Source: an uncultured Aquimarina sp. (lineage in GTDB: Bacteria; Bacteroidota; Bacteroidia; Flavobacteriales; Flavobacteriaceae). From it: a DNA stretch of 33,368 nt. The stretch lies in the NCBI GenBank assembly GCA_938011245.1, contig CALLUJ010000005.1, positions 1 to 33,368 on the forward strand. Reading direction: 5' to 3'. This document shows positions 25,765-33,368 of this stretch, piece after piece. The notes under the pieces are model-generated. The model did no database searches. It had not been told where the DNA came from and was given only the letters and a program-made list of their open reading frames with translations. Position 1 is the stretch's first letter. Every line of letters starts with the position of its first letter. Made by a program: the position numbers and the translations under genes.

Positions 25765-25799
25765 AAAGGCTTTTAACCTCGGTTAAAAGTCTTTTTTTT
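25765..25799 (+). terminator. Intrinsic terminator after yajC
   Basis: An inverted repeat with arms cttttaacc (25770-25778) and ggttaaaag (25781-25789) around a 2-nt loop, extended outward by a few pairs and followed by a run of eight T. It separates yajC from metF. Confidence 0.85.
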
Positions 25800-25832
25800 G
25801 GATATTCACTAGTTATGTTAACCTGTTCGAAT

Positions 25833-25840
25833 TATTTTTG
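25833..25840 (+). promoter_or_regulatory. -7 box upstream of metF
   Basis: TATTTTTG matches TAnnTTTG, 18 nt before the metF ATG and after the yajC terminator. A clear -33 TTG is not seen. A leader this short leaves no room for a riboswitch. Confidence 0.4.
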
Positions 25841-25858
25841 TAATCACTAAATATCTTA

Positions 25859-26812
25859 ATGAAAGTAACGGATCACATTCAGCACGCAAAAGATAAAGCT
25901 TTATTTTCTTTTGAAATAGTTCCTCCTCAAAAAGGAAGTAATATTAACGATTTATATGCCAATATAGATCCTCTAATGGAATTCAATCCGCCTTTTATAG
26001 ACGTAACCACTTCCAGAGAAGAGTATGTTTATATTGAAAAAGATGGATTATTTGATCGTAAAATTACACGGATGCGCCCAGGTACTGTAGGTATTTGTGC
26101 ATCGCTACAATACAAATACAATATAGATGCTATACCGCATGTTTTATGTGGTGGCTTTACAAAAGAAGAAACCGAGTATATGCTTATCGACTGCCAATAT
26201 CTAGGTATAGATAATCTTGTTGCTCTTAGAGGTGACCCTATGAAGGGTGAAAAATACTTTACCCCTTCTAAAGGAGGTAACAATTATGCTATTGATTTGG
26301 TAACACAGATTAAGGAAATGAATAATGGTAATTTCCTACATGGAGCTATAAAGATTAAAAATAAACCCGATTTTTGTATTGGTGTAGCTGGTTATCCAGA
26401 AAAACATATTGAATCTCCTAGCTTAGAAACTGATTTAAAACGCCTAAAAGAAAAAGTAGACGCTGGTGCCGATTATGTTGTAACTCAAATGTTTTTTGAT
26501 AATCAGCGTTATTTTAAGTTTGTTGAGGCAGCTCGTGCTATTGGCATAACCGTTCCTATTATACCTGGAATTAAACCTGTAGCAGTAAAACGTCATTTAC
26601 AAATCTTACCACAAATTTTTTGGTTAGACATGCCTAGTGAATTGGTTAGTGCTGTAGAAAAAGCCAAAGATAATAAGCAAGTAAGACAGATTGGGATAGA
26701 ATTTGCGGTTCAACAGTCTAAAGAATTACTAGACTACGGTGTTCCGTGCCTACACTACTACTCTATGGGGAAATCTGATAATATTAAAGCTATAGCAAAA
26801 GAAGTGTTTTAA
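25859..26812 (+). CDS. metF: 5,10-methylenetetrahydrofolate reductase
   Basis: Reduces methylene-THF to methyl-THF with FAD and NAD(P)H, supplying methionine synthase. The 317-residue protein has the TIM-barrel family marks: FSFEIVPPQKG (16-26) with the catalytic Glu19, IDVTTSREEY (47-56), LVALRGDPMKG (120-130), VTQMFFDNQRYFKF in the second half and IPIIPGIKPV. The GDPP of E. coli is GDPM here, within family variation. It stands alone between the yajC terminator and the convergent oxyR. Many bacteria place it beside metH, which is not in this window. Confidence 0.95.
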   Translation: MKVTDHIQHAKDKALFSFEIVPPQKGSNINDLYANIDPLMEFNPPFIDVTTSREEYVYIEKDGLFDRKITRMRPGTVGICASLQYKYNIDAIPHVLCGGFTKEETEYMLIDCQYLGIDNLVALRGDPMKGEKYFTPSKGGNNYAIDLVTQIKEMNNGNFLHGAIKIKNKPDFCIGVAGYPEKHIESPSLETDLKRLKEKVDAGADYVVTQMFFDNQRYFKFVEAARAIGITVPIIPGIKPVAVKRHLQILPQIFWLDMPSELVSAVEKAKDNKQVRQIGIEFAVQQSKELLDYGVPCLHYYSMGKSDNIKAIAKEVF

Positions 26813-26872
26813 ATATAAAACCAAATTAGTAAGTCTCTAAAACTAATTACGAATAGCCATAAATCTTTATTT

Positions 26873-27817
26873 TTACCTTGAACCTTTTAAGGGGCTAATA
26901 ATTTGTACATTTTGAAAAGTAATAGCTCCTTTTATAATTCCAGAAATAGTGTCTCTTAATGAATTTATAATCTGTATTTTGAGTTCGTTTTTAGGGTATA
27001 TTAAGCTTATTTCTCTAGCTGGGCTAGGATCATTAAAATGCAATAAATTAGCTTTTTCGGTTTCATTAATGTCTAAGGTATGTAAATAAGGAAGCAGTGT
27101 CATCCCTAAACCTTCGTTAGATAGTTTAATTAAAGTTTCGATGCTTCCACTTGCTAATTTGAATTTATCTTCGTCATAAGACTTCTGAGTTTTACAAATG
27201 TTAAGTACACTATCTCGAAAACAATGTCCATCTTCTAATAAAAGAATGTCATCTATGTCTAAATCGGATGGGTTTAATTTTTCTTTTGAAGCTAAAGAAT
27301 GATTTTTAGGTACATATCCCATAAACGGCTCGTAATACAATACAAGTTCTTTAATATTGTCGTTATTTAAAGGAGTAGCAGCTATAGCTGCATCTAAATG
27401 TCCATCATTCAAATTTTGTATAATACCTTCTGTAGAAAGTTCTACAATCTTAAGTTTAACTTTCGTAAATTTTTTTATGTATGTATTTAAAAACATAGGC
27501 AATAAAGTTGGCATTACAGTAGGAATAATTCCTAAAATAAACTCTCCTCCAATAAAACCTTTTTGTTGATCTACAACATCTTTCATACGATCACTCTCAT
27601 TAACAATATTACGTGCCTGAACAACTAACTTTTTACCAACATCTGTAAGTTGAATTGGTTTCTTAGAGCGGTCAAAAATTAAAATATCGAGTTCTTCTTC
27701 TAACTTTTGAATTTGCATACTCAACGTAGGCTGGGTTACAAAAATATTTTTAGCTGCTTTAGTAAAGTTTTGATATTCTGCTACCGCTAATACGTATTTA
27801 AGCTGAGTTATTGTCAT
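26873..27817 (-). CDS. oxyR: LysR-family hydrogen-peroxide sensor OxyR
   Basis: A 314-residue LysR-type regulator. The N-terminal winged helix-turn-helix has FTKAAKNIFVTQPTLSMQIQ (18-37) and a linker helix to about 85. The effector domain carries Cys199 in LLEDGHCFRDSVLNIC and Cys208 at its end, the same numbers and spacing as the disulfide-forming pair of E. coli OxyR, followed by SIETLIKLSNEGLGMTLLP. That makes peroxide sensing the likely function rather than a generic LysR. It is convergent with metF and has no target gene beside it (catalase, Dps or AhpC are not in this window). Three copies of ATAAATCTT, in both orientations, lie upstream and may be autoregulatory sites. Confidence 0.93.
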   Translation of the reverse strand: MTITQLKYVLAVAEYQNFTKAAKNIFVTQPTLSMQIQKLEEELDILIFDRSKKPIQLTDVGKKLVVQARNIVNESDRMKDVVDQQKGFIGGEFILGIIPTVMPTLLPMFLNTYIKKFTKVKLKIVELSTEGIIQNLNDGHLDAAIAATPLNNDNIKELVLYYEPFMGYVPKNHSLASKEKLNPSDLDIDDILLLEDGHCFRDSVLNICKTQKSYDEDKFKLASGSIETLIKLSNEGLGMTLLPYLHTLDINETEKANLLHFNDPSPAREISLIYPKNELKIQIINSLRDTISGIIKGAITFQNVQIISPLKGSR

Positions 27818-27833
27818 AGTTTATTATAAATGT

Positions 27834-27912
27834 ATAAATCTTGTTTGTTTTACTAAAAATTAAGATTTATAGGCTAGGTAATTAGGATTATTATTAATTT
27901 AATAAATCTTAA
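27834..27912. promoter_or_regulatory. Repeated motif upstream of oxyR
   Basis: ATAAATCTT occurs at 27834-27842 and again inside 27902-27912 (ATAAATCTTAA). Its reverse complement occurs inside 27860-27870 (TTAAGATTTAT). The last two form an 11-bp inverted repeat, and the first two a 9-bp one. The set begins 17 nt before the oxyR start. LysR-type regulators bind imperfect inverted repeats near their own promoter, so this may be the OxyR operator. AT richness makes part of it possible by chance. Confidence 0.4.
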
Positions 27913-28000
27913 TCTTAGACTCTTTTTATTGTTAAATATATAGCAAGTTAATCTAAAAATAATAGCTGTTTTTGATTAAGCACTAAACCGAACTTTTGTA

Positions 28001-28030
28001 TTTTGATTTATTTTTTTAATTAAATCAAAA
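28001..28030. repeat. 10-bp inverted repeat
   Basis: ttttgattta (28001-28010) and taaatcaaaa (28021-28030) form a perfect stem with a 10-nt loop, about 80 nt beyond the 3' end of the broken lipoprotein gene. There is no T-run after either strand's stem, so it is only a weak terminator candidate. Confidence 0.45.
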
Positions 28031-28109
28031 GATTTGACTAGCTCAGCAAACAAAAATAGACTTTTCAAGCTACTTTAAACCTTCCTATTTGCTACATATA
28101 GTGTTAACT

Positions 28110-29124
28110 TTAGTTTATTTTTAATAGATCAAATTTCGATTCAAAATCTGAAATCTTTATTATTGAAGTAGTTGAGTCTAAATAAAGGTCATTTCCTTTT
28201 ATAAGAAAACCACTAAATGTTCCCCACGGAGCAATTAGTCCTCCTCCAGTTGATTTGTCCGATAGTCTAACACCTTCTCCTGCTATGTATTTTTGTAATG
28301 AATTATTGGAATTATTAAATATATATTCCATCACTCTGAGTTAAAACTAACAAATTTCCATTTTTATCAATAGTAAGATCTGAAAATTCATCTGAATAGT
28401 TAGAAATTAATGTTGTTACATTAAATTTATTATTTATTTCTTCAACTTTTCTTATATTATTTAAATCATCTATAAGGTAAATAACCCCATTATGACTAGT
28501 CATTTTGCTAACATATTTGAAGCTTGCGTTTAAACCTTCTCCATCTGTTATAGACGAATTGTTTGACCCCGCAATGATTACATCTGTATTTAAATCAGGA
28601 ATGTATCTTTTTAAACTTAACGAACTATAATCAAATACTACGTATGTATTATCTCCTAAGCTTTCAATAACGTTCATTCTAATTGGATTAGAAAAAGTCG
28701 ATGAAATTGGTTTCATAGAATAGGTGGATGTTGAAGCCATATCTACTGAATAAATATAAATATTGCTTCCTGTTTCTTCAACATCTGTTACATAATAGAT
28801 ATTGTCATTATTTTTGGAATATGTAATTCCCATGCTATTTCCCCATAGTGAAAAATCAGGATTATCTAAAATGGATTCTTTTCCCGTTTCACTTATTTTT
28901 CTTAAAGATAGATTAACATCTCCACTACTATTTCCTTGTCTTAAAAATATTATTTCATTATTGTTATTAATTGAAAAATCAGCTATAAACCCAACATTAA
29001 CAATATAGTCTATATCTATAGAGCTTTTATCTTCTTGTACATTTGGTTCTGAATCGGAACTACAGGAAAAAACAGACACAGAAATAATAAACAAAATAGC
29101 TTTTAAAAAAGTTGTTTTTATCAT
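28110..29124 (-). pseudogene. Lipoprotein with beta-propeller-like repeats, broken by a 2-bp shift
   Basis: Two minus-strand frames, 28315-29124 (269 codons) and 28110-28334, together make one gene. The first starts MIKTTFLKAILFIISVSVFSC, a lipoprotein signal with the Cys at 21, then a Ser/Asp-rich linker and a beta-strand-rich domain with repeats such as NNEIIFLRQG, NDNIYYVTDV, NGVIYLIDDL and NGNLLVLTQSDG, like NHL or SMP-30 type propellers. It stops at 28315 after DGIYI. The next frame continues YIFNNSNNSLQKY and ends after SIIKISDFE. The break is at an (AT)4 tract (28319-28326); one extra AT unit would restore DGIYIFNNSN. I do not recognise a specific function. The full product would be near 335 residues. 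Confidence 0.75.
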
Positions 29125-29358
29125 TTTAATTAAAGTTAATTAGCACAGTACTTAATTTTATTAACAGTTCTTTTATTACTAGTTATTATAAAATAACTAA
29201 AATAATTTATCAATAGTATAAATCTTTATATAATAAATAATTATAAGAGTCTTCTTATACAGAAAACAGGATGTATTAGTTCTTTTAAAAATATTTTGTA
29301 GTCTTATATTTATATTTTAAGTAAAATTAATTTTGCACATCTAGGTGTAGATGTATTG
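29125..29358. other. Non-coding gap
   Basis: This 234-bp AT-rich gap lies between the lipoprotein start and the stop of the fusion glycosyltransferase, both on the minus strand. I see no TAnnTTTG match in the right place, no strong terminator and no RNA gene. A 6-bp inverted repeat (acatct/agatgt, 29337-29354) lies just after the glycosyltransferase stop. Confidence 0.4.
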
Positions 29359-30930
29359 CTATAATTCATTCATTTCAGGAATTACTTTTTTCCAAAAATT
29401 GATAACTTTAGGTTTATTAATTCCATGGCAACCAAAAGGTAATCTTTCTTTATTTGTCTTTAAAGCTAATACAGGTTTTCTATCTATAGAGAACTTTAAA
29501 GCTGTTTTATAATTTGGAATTTTAAATAATGGATTTAATTTTGGTGCTCTAAAGGACCAGAAAATATCTTCCATAAGTCTATAATCTTCTGTATCACGCT
29601 TTAAATCTTCTTCTATTATTTCTTTAAACTTAATAGAAATATCTAAAAAGCGTTCTACCTTTCTTAAAGAAAAACCTCCGTTACCTACTTTAAAAAATAT
29701 TTTTGACCTTCTTTTCTTATTAGTATTATCAAAAGAAGAGAGTACTTTTTTAACCATTGTTTTTTTACTAGCTATCCATGGAGCTCCTATATAATCATAA
29801 TCTTTATTACACCAATGCAAGAGTCTATTACTAAAAACATAACAATCTAATTGATAGATAAGCATGTATTTATAATTTGAAAATCTAGTATATAATTTAT
29901 CGGATAATAATAATTGATTATAACCAAGTATTCCTTTAAAATAGTAGTTTTCAAATTTTTCATTTTTAATTCGGTTATGAAAATTTATAGAAGAACTATC
30001 TAAGTTATTAGGTTGTATAAAATAAATGGAATATTTAGGAAACATTTTTACGCATCTTTCTAAGGATATTTTTTCAATTACGGTTAATTCCACTTTATAT
30101 ATAGGAATTACAATGCATACATCTTTTAGTGTGTATTTTTTATACTTCACATACTTATCATACCCATTTTCTATCCATACTTTTTTTTCTGATACTGTTT
30201 TTTTCTCTATTGAATCGTTTTTAGATAACTGTTTTTTAGATAATTCTTTATGATAAATATGATAAACAATACCACAATAACGTAAACGTTTACCTTTTAA
30301 TCCATAATTATGAAAACGTTGTGCTAATTCGGAATCTTCCCTTCCCCAACCTTTAAAATCTTCGTTATATCCATTAACAGCTTCAAAATCGGATTTAAAA
30401 AAAGAAGTGTTACAACCACGATATTTATCAGAGAATAGTTCATTTTTAGAATATCCATTACTAATAAGAGGAGAGTAAATAGCACGTGTTCTATTTTTTA
30501 TTGTATTATTAATTATGTTAAATTCTAAAATTTGGTTTTCTAATATACTTGAAACAGAATCTTCTTTAATATTTACTCTTGAACCATACAAATAAGTTCC
30601 TTTTTCTATCTTATTAACGTGGTCTTCAATAAATTTTTTATGTAAAATACAATCGCCGTCTATTTGAATAATGTATTTTCCTTTAGCTTTATATACTGCT
30701 TTATTTAAAATTATAGCTTTTCTAAAACCATCATCTATATGCCAAACATGTTTTACAGGGATAGGACTCTGATTCTTAAAATTTTGTATTATTTCTTTCG
30801 TTTCTGTAGAGGATCCATCATCTGCAATTATAATTTCATAGGGTAGCTTTGTTTGAATCAAAATACTTTTTAATACGACGTTTAAGGCTTTAGGCCAATT
30901 ATATGTAGATATGACGAGGGAAATTTTCAT
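29359..30930 (-). CDS. Two-domain glycosyltransferase: GT2 plus DUF5672
   Basis: A 523-residue fusion. Residues 1 to about 230 are a GT-A GT2 domain: SLVISTYNWPKAL (4-16), IADDGSSTE (35-43), the metal-binding QIDGDC (89-94), and GWGREDSELAQRF (194-206), the acid/base block shared with galactosyltransferase C-terminal domains. After a Lys/Ser-rich linker (about 230-268), residues about 270-520 match DUF5672, a family of unknown but glycosyltransferase-like role: VCIVIPIYKVEL, YMLIYQLDCYVF, YDYIGAPWI, VGNGGFSLRKVE and a PFGCHGI end. It stands outside the main polysaccharide operon, so it may serve another glycan or protein glycosylation. It has its own likely promoter at 30990-30997. Confidence 0.88.
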   Translation of the reverse strand: MKISLVISTYNWPKALNVVLKSILIQTKLPYEIIIADDGSSTETKEIIQNFKNQSPIPVKHVWHIDDGFRKAIILNKAVYKAKGKYIIQIDGDCILHKKFIEDHVNKIEKGTYLYGSRVNIKEDSVSSILENQILEFNIINNTIKNRTRAIYSPLISNGYSKNELFSDKYRGCNTSFFKSDFEAVNGYNEDFKGWGREDSELAQRFHNYGLKGKRLRYCGIVYHIYHKELSKKQLSKNDSIEKKTVSEKKVWIENGYDKYVKYKKYTLKDVCIVIPIYKVELTVIEKISLERCVKMFPKYSIYFIQPNNLDSSSINFHNRIKNEKFENYYFKGILGYNQLLLSDKLYTRFSNYKYMLIYQLDCYVFSNRLLHWCNKDYDYIGAPWIASKKTMVKKVLSSFDNTNKKRRSKIFFKVGNGGFSLRKVERFLDISIKFKEIIEEDLKRDTEDYRLMEDIFWSFRAPKLNPLFKIPNYKTALKFSIDRKPVLALKTNKERLPFGCHGINKPKVINFWKKVIPEMNEL

Positions 30931-30989
30931 AATTTCTCTGTATATTTTTAAGGTATTTGTTTAACTATAAATTTTCACCTATTATTTTG

Positions 30990-30997
30990 CAAAAATA
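30990..30997 (-). promoter_or_regulatory. -7 box upstream of the GT2-DUF5672 gene
   Basis: TATTTTTG on the minus strand matches TAnnTTTG and lies about 60 nt before the ATG. The -33 TTG is not evident at the right spacing. Confidence 0.45.
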
Positions 30998-31191
30998 TTT
31001 ACATAAGGAGCTAGAAATATATGAATTTTCAATTAAGTATTTAATGTTTTAGTTAAATTTCTATAATTTTTAGTCTCTAGATTACTCTCTTTATAAAACT
31101 ACAATTGTTTAAACATTTTATCTATAAGTTATCTAGAATTAGGTACATTATTTTTATTCTTTTAAAAGTGGACATTCCAAATACAGAATTG

Positions 31192-31199
31192 TACTTTTG
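31192..31199 (+). promoter_or_regulatory. -7 box overlapping the first possible start of the MATE gene
   Basis: TACTTTTG matches TAnnTTTG exactly, and its last three bases are the TTG at which the MATE reading frame can start. A -7 box is normally not transcribed, so if this is the promoter, the true start must be the next in-frame TTG (31209) or another non-ATG codon, on a nearly leaderless message. Confidence 0.4.
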
Positions 31200-32543
31200 A
31201 TAAAAAAATTGTTTTCACAATACACTAAAGAATTTTCTACAAATATTAAACTTGCCCTTCCTGTAATGATTGGTCAAGTAGGACAGATAATTGTAGGTTT
31301 AGTAGACAACATTATGGTAGGGAAATTAGGTGCTGCTCCCCTTGCTGCTGTTTCTTTAGGGAATGCTATTTTTACTATTGCATTAGCATTAGCTATTGGT
31401 TTTTCTATGGGTATTACACCTTTAGTTGCTGAAACTGATGGTAACAAAAATACTATAATTAGACAGCGTGTTTTTAAAAATGGAATATGGCTTTGTTTAA
31501 TTGTAGGAATACTCCTTCTTGGTCTTATTAAGTTAATTCAACCTTTAATATTTATTTTTGAGCAACCTAAAGAGGTTGTTTCCTTAGCAATCCCCTATTT
31601 AAATATAATTACTATATCTATTATTCCTTTTGCTGTATTTATGGGTTTTAAACAATTTACCGATGGGATGTCTGCTACTCGGTATGCTATGGCCGCAACC
31701 ATTATTGGGAATATTATTAATATTATTTTGAATTATGTTTTAATTTATGGGAAATTTGGATTCCCTAAATTAGAGTTAGAGGGAGCTGCAATAGGAACTT
31801 TACTATCCCGAGTTATAATGGCTATTTTAATGATTGCTATTTTAAAATCTAAAAAACAATTTTCGCTTTATTTTAAGGGGTTTTTCAATACAACTTTTGA
31901 TAAAGTTACCTTTTTTAAATTATTAGTAATAGGTTTCCCTGTAGCTATGCAAATGCTTTTTGAATTCGGTTTCTTTGCTTCGTCTATTTTTCTATCTGGT
32001 AATTTAGGAACTGAAGCCCAAGCTGCAAATCAAATTGCTTTAAACTTGGCCTCTATGGCTTTTATGGTAGCTGTAGGACTAGGAGTTACTGCTACTATAC
32101 GTACAGGAAACCAGTTAGGAAAAAAGAATTTTAAAGAACTTGTTCGCATAGTAAAATCTATACTATTACTCACTTTAGTTTTAGAATTAATTTTAGGACT
32201 CCTTTTCATTTCTACTAACACCTTATTGCCTTTACTATACATAAACAATCCTAAAGTAATATTAATAGCTTCTCAATTACTAATTATTGTTGCTTGGTTT
32301 CAATTAAGTGATGGGCTTCAAATAACTCTTTTAGGAACTTTAAGGGGTTTACAAGATGTAAATATTCCTATGATAATTTCTTTTATTGCTTATTGGTGTA
32401 TTGGTTTTCCTATAGCGTATTGGTATGGTAGTGTGTCTTATTATGGTACTTTTGGAATTTGGTTAGGTCTATTTTCTGGAATTATGGCTTCAAGTATTTT
32501 ACTATTTCTTCGTTATAAATACTTAACTCGAAGTATGCATTAG
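31197..32543 (+). CDS. MATE-family multidrug/cation antiporter (NorM-like)
   Basis: A 448-residue inner-membrane transporter with about twelve helices, using a Na+ or H+ gradient to expel cationic compounds. Family marks: LPVMIGQVGQIIVGLVDN in helix 1, MVGKLGAAPLAAVSLGNA next, GFPVAMQMLFEFG at the start of the second half, and ANQIALNLASMAFMVAVGLG. Two repeats of six helices are apparent. The start is uncertain: no ATG occurs before codon 24 (31266), which would remove most of the residues before helix 1. Related NorM proteins begin about 18-24 residues before that point, so a TTG at 31197 or 31209 is likely. A TAnnTTTG box overlaps the first TTG. It is followed after 41 bp by an insertion-sequence transposase on the other strand. 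Confidence 0.92.
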   Translation: MIKKLFSQYTKEFSTNIKLALPVMIGQVGQIIVGLVDNIMVGKLGAAPLAAVSLGNAIFTIALALAIGFSMGITPLVAETDGNKNTIIRQRVFKNGIWLCLIVGILLLGLIKLIQPLIFIFEQPKEVVSLAIPYLNIITISIIPFAVFMGFKQFTDGMSATRYAMAATIIGNIINIILNYVLIYGKFGFPKLELEGAAIGTLLSRVIMAILMIAILKSKKQFSLYFKGFFNTTFDKVTFFKLLVIGFPVAMQMLFEFGFFASSIFLSGNLGTEAQAANQIALNLASMAFMVAVGLGVTATIRTGNQLGKKNFKELVRIVKSILLLTLVLELILGLLFISTNTLLPLLYINNPKVILIASQLLIIVAWFQLSDGLQITLLGTLRGLQDVNIPMIISFIAYWCIGFPIAYWYGSVSYYGTFGIWLGLFSGIMASSILLFLRYKYLTRSMH

Positions 32544-32553
32544 AAAATAAATC

Positions 32554-33368
32554 TATTATATTTTATACTTATCCTTAAGCAAACCTAAAGTTCATTCCAT
32601 CGATGATTGACCTCAGCAATGATGAGCCTTTCCATGGTTTGATTACCAAAATATCTTCTATTAAACTTATAGCAGAACTCGTTAAGGTAGTTTTGAAAAA
32701 AATCATTATCAATTCTATGATGCACATCTAACAATAGTCTTTTTACATTGCTTATTGCTGTATGAACCCATGGTAATATCACATTGACATTTTTCTTATC
32801 TACTTTTTGCGCTTTATTATTGATTTTTGAAGTAATCTTTTTATAGCTTGAATAATCATCTGACACAGAATTTGTTCCTTCTTCTACACTTTTTTCTATT
32901 TCTTGATTTAGTGTTTCTACTGCTAGGTTTTCAATTACTTTCATTTTTAGATAGCCTACTTTTTTATTAGGTTTATTCGGGTTAGTATTTTTATCATTAG
33001 GTTCAGATTCGACCATTACCAATACTTTTGTTTACTTTTGACTTCCTCTCCCACATTTAGTAGATGCTTGTTTATCTCTGTTAATATCAACCGTTTCAAA
33101 AAAACCTTCATCAAGTTCAATCCATCTTGACAATTGATAATCTGCATCTCGTAATCCCATCACTGATCTTATTTTATGCATCATCGCCCAGATAGGTTCA
33201 TATCGTTTATGTCCTAATTGTCTTTGCATTTCTTTGGCTGAAAAACTCTTCTTTGTAGAGCTTATTAAATGCATCGCTATGAACCAATATTGAAAACTCA
33301 ATTTACTTGATTGCATTACTGTTCCTGGACGAAGAGAAGTCCTAAATTTACACTTTTTACATTCGTAA
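32554..33368 (-). mobile_element. Right-edge IS1595-type element (runs off window)
   Basis: The element holds the transposase remnant and must end between the MATE stop (32543) and the transposase stop (32585). A tentative terminal repeat is 32554-32577, which resembles 125-148 read on the other strand at the left-edge copy. Its 5' end is outside the window. It has the same orientation as the left-edge element. Confidence 0.55.
32585..33368 (-). pseudogene. IS1595-family transposase with in-frame stop, N-terminus outside window
   Basis: Reading in from the right edge, YECKKCKFRTSLRPGTV is the second half of the zinc ribbon. Then follow KEMQRQLGHKRYEPIWAMMH, the catalytic WIELDEGFFE, and GRGSQK, where a TAA (33032-33034) stops translation. 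The same frame continues at once with TKVLVMVESEPND, SDDYSSYKKI (second catalytic Asp), PWVHTAISNVKRLLLDVHH and NEFCYKFNRRYF, ending at the TAG at 32585-32587. Intact relatives read through this point with a codon such as AAA or CAA, so a single base change suffices to explain the stop. There is no frameshift. The protein is probably inactive unless the stop is suppressed or supplied in trans by another copy. Confidence 0.85.

Noticed and set aside
25746-25858. SAM riboswitch before metF
   Set aside because: The gap is about 110 bp, taken up by the yajC terminator and a -7 box 18 nt from the start codon; no aptamer-like structure is seen.
32585-33316. Frameshift in the right-edge transposase
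   Set aside because: The two open pieces are in the same frame, separated only by a TAA; it is a nonsense change, not a shift.
1-33368. Composite transposon formed by the two IS1595 copies
   Set aside because: The interior contains conserved housekeeping genes (purC, gnd, zwf, nusB, metF) in normal context, so it is ordinary chromosome rather than IS cargo.
1-33368. tRNA, rRNA or CRISPR arrays
   Set aside because: All gaps were read. No cloverleaf-like pattern, rRNA segment or regularly spaced repeats were found.

Overview
The window is AT-rich DNA from a member of the Bacteroidota, most likely a marine-type Flavobacteriaceae. Several upstream regions carry the -7 box TAnnTTTG typical of that phylum. 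The gene content also fits: a long-form NusB, a DUF1573 lipoprotein next to yajC, an EpsG-type polymerase, a SelO with a C-terminal Cys-Ser-Ser, and IS1595-type transposases. I cannot name the species.

Layout. (1) Positions 1-77 hold the first 25 codons of an IS1595-family transposase reading out of the left edge. (2) Positions 306-3651, minus strand, hold a close-packed group transcribed thioredoxin > MsrA > SelO > purC; purC has its own promoter overlapping the end of selO. (3) Positions 3846-7764 hold the oxidative pentose-phosphate genes: gnd on the minus strand, divergent from zwf-pgl on the plus strand. (4) Positions 7765-8516 have no intact gene. This stretch contains a perfect 46-bp palindrome with no loop and what may be the wreck of a minus-strand gene. 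(5) Positions 8517-23686, minus strand, hold a 14-gene surface polysaccharide operon. It starts with the UDP-sugar epimerase and dehydrogenase (a route to UDP-GalNAcA), then the Wzm/Wzt ABC exporter, two GT2 and five GT4 glycosyltransferases, a hexapeptide acetyltransferase, an EpsG-like polymerase and a CapK/PaaK-like adenylate-forming enzyme. (6) Positions 23980-25745, plus strand, hold nusB, a DUF1573 lipoprotein and yajC, closed by a hairpin terminator, followed by metF. (7) Positions 26873-27817, minus strand, hold oxyR with both redox cysteines and a set of repeated motifs upstream. (8) Positions 28110-32543 hold a lipoprotein gene broken by a 2-bp shift in an AT repeat, a GT2 + DUF5672 fusion glycosyltransferase, and a MATE transporter with a non-ATG start. 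(9) Positions 32585-33368 hold a second IS1595-type transposase, interrupted by an in-frame stop and cut by the right edge.

How it works together. The central block is a polysaccharide factory: UDP-GalNAcA supply, stepwise glycan assembly by seven glycosyltransferases, decoration by acetyl or adenylate-activated groups, and export by Wzm/Wzt. A Wzy/EpsG-type polymerase beside an ABC exporter, with no Wzx flippase in the operon, mixes two assembly routes that are usually separate. The redox theme recurs: Trx reduces MsrA, SelO AMPylates proteins in a redox-linked way, G6PDH/6PGDH make NADPH, and OxyR senses peroxide. No rRNA, tRNA, CRISPR array or phage structural gene was seen.
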